Positions 63,337 through 64,000 of a DNA stretch of 64,000 nt are shown here, one piece after another. The DNA is from AP-15 sp963772965. Its GTDB lineage: Bacteria > Pseudomonadota > Alphaproteobacteria > ATCC43930 > CGMCC-115725. The notes below the pieces were generated by a model, which searched no databases, was not told the DNA's origin, and saw only the letters and a list, made by a program, of their open reading frames with translations. A program made the position numbers and the translations under genes. Numbering within the stretch: position 1 is the stretch's first letter; every line of letters begins with the position of its first letter. The stretch is taken from assembly GCA_963772965.1 (NCBI GenBank), contig CAVYZU010000004.1:1-64000 (forward strand). The letters are read 5' to 3'.

Positions 63337-63657
63337 ATGTTCCGTCTTCGACGAGTCGGTGTTGCTCTGGCCGGGGGCTGCCTCTGTTGCGCCACGAGCG
63401 CTTGCCATCTGGTCCCGCAGGGCGGCATGGCCGATCGCTGCGCCCAGTTCATGGCTTTGGCCTCTCCCGGCGCCGATATCGACATCACCAAGCGCGAGGC
63501 CGCGGCAACGAGCCTGACGACCATCGTCGCGCATGTCGAGGGTGACCGGACTAACCTGCCGCCGGAAGCGGCGATCGCGCGCCATTTGGCGGTCGAGTGC
63601 AAATTCGACAACAACATCCTGACCGGATTTCACTGGACCGCCGGGCCGAATAAATGA
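63337..63657 (+). CDS. small putative lipoprotein (106 aa)
   Basis: The N-terminal hydrophobic segment ends in a lipobox-like CATSACHLV, and the mature part carries two more Cys (DRCAQF and VECKFD) that could pair. I do not recognise the family. It ends 82 bp before the tRNA-protein transferase gene. Confidence 0.5.
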   Translation: MFRLRRVGVALAGGCLCCATSACHLVPQGGMADRCAQFMALASPGADIDITKREAAATSLTTIVAHVEGDRTNLPPEAAIARHLAVECKFDNNILTGFHWTAGPNK

Positions 63658-63738
63658 AATGCGCGCGGGGCTGGCTTCGCCGGCTCGCTCTCGTCCATAC
63701 TTGGGCGAATAAGACAAATCGACAAATAGGGGTGCGCA

Positions 63739-64000
63739 ATGGGTGTTGGATCGGGGGAGGGTAGCGCCGAGGGGCCGAGTGGCCGGCTGGTTCGCGACCG
63801 CCGCCGCGGCGAGCCGAGGCGTCGGTTCGTCGCCCCCTTAATGCAATTTCACGCGACTTCGGCGGTCGCCTGCCCCTACGTCCCGGGCCGCGCGGAGCGC
63901 AAGCTGATCGTCGAACTCAACAGCGGCGCCGCCGCATTCGCCTATGACGATCTGTCGCGCGCCGGGTTTCGCCGCAGTCATAATTTCGCCTACCGCCCCG
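63739..64000 (+). CDS. bpt: arginyl/leucyl-tRNA--protein transferase, 5' part (runs off the window)
   Basis: The visible 87 residues include CPYVPGRAERKLIVEL, AFAYDDLSRAGFRRSHNFAY and RP, the N-terminal signature of bacterial Bpt/ATE-like transferases that add Leu or Arg to proteins for degradation. The first about 35 residues (to RRRFVAP) are an atypical Gly/Arg-rich extension. A later GTG or ATG could be the true start; ATG 63838 (MQFHATSAVACPYVPG) is plausible and gives the usual N-terminus. Confidence 0.8.
   Translation, partial: MGVGSGEGSAEGPSGRLVRDRRRGEPRRRFVAPLMQFHATSAVACPYVPGRAERKLIVELNSGAAAFAYDDLSRAGFRRSHNFAYRP

Overview
The window comes from a high-GC bacterium, most likely an alphaproteobacterium of the Rhizobiales/Rhodospirillales type. 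Indications are a SciP/DUF1153-like remnant, an arginyl/leucyl-tRNA-protein transferase at the right edge, and the style of the transporters and [NiFe]-hydrogenase maturation genes. It reads as several accessory modules joined by mobile elements. Many otherwise well-conserved genes carry single-base frameshifts, most of them +1 and several in homopolymers, so part of the apparent gene damage may be sequencing error.

Left part (1-12 kb). First come a frameshifted glycine-zipper lipoprotein, a broken radical SAM gene and a strip of decayed fragments (efflux membrane-fusion protein, phage structural protein, SciP-like). An intact isocitrate lyase/PEP mutase-family enzyme follows. Next is a same-strand set of patatin phospholipase, SLOG-like protein, nucleotide-processing/TRAFs-binding repeat protein and TIR-transmembrane protein, which looks like an uncharacterised nucleotide-signalling or immunity cassette. 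It ends at a degenerate IS630 inserted exactly in the TIR stop region.

Middle-left part (12-26 kb). This holds MarC, an AbgT transporter with an M20 peptidase, a pair of envelope proteins, an arginine deiminase/antiporter pair (arcA-arcD, no arcB or arcC visible), and a RiPP locus. The RiPP locus has a GrrA-type Trp-rich precursor, a GrrM radical SAM/SPASM maturase, two exported companion proteins and a DUF1269 protein. A related ~64-bp element lies upstream of both of its transcription units. A tyrosine recombinase with a missing N-terminus flanks it.

Centre (26.5-40.6 kb). A long minus-strand operon runs hypB, four-cluster ferredoxin, tungsten aldehyde:ferredoxin oxidoreductase (AOR), MoaD, NuoL-like, NuoN-like, NuoB-like, NuoH-like, NuoI-like, NuoC-like, NuoD-like (with both hydrogenase Ni-binding motifs), ThiF/MoeB-like, a hypothetical protein, and a class-V aminotransferase/cysteine desulfurase. 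It appears to encode a membrane-bound group 4 [NiFe]-hydrogenase coupled to an AOR, with its own pterin-sulfuration enzymes. A truncated flavoprotein reductase, a class III CoA-transferase split by an intact IS66 (perfect 8-bp target duplication), a ThDP-dependent lyase and an AraC regulator follow. Then come a dihaem cytochrome c and an outer-membrane protein, hypA, and a tightly overlapping hypFCDE operon.

Right part (54.8-64 kb). Fragments of a phosphotransacetylase and a FAD monooxygenase precede a glutathione transferase, a complete polyamine ABC transporter operon, a histidine phosphatase, an amine oxidase, a zinc alcohol dehydrogenase, a small lipoprotein and the start of the tRNA-protein transferase gene. 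The polyamine transporter beside an amine oxidase suggests amine uptake and catabolism. No tRNA, rRNA or CRISPR array was seen.
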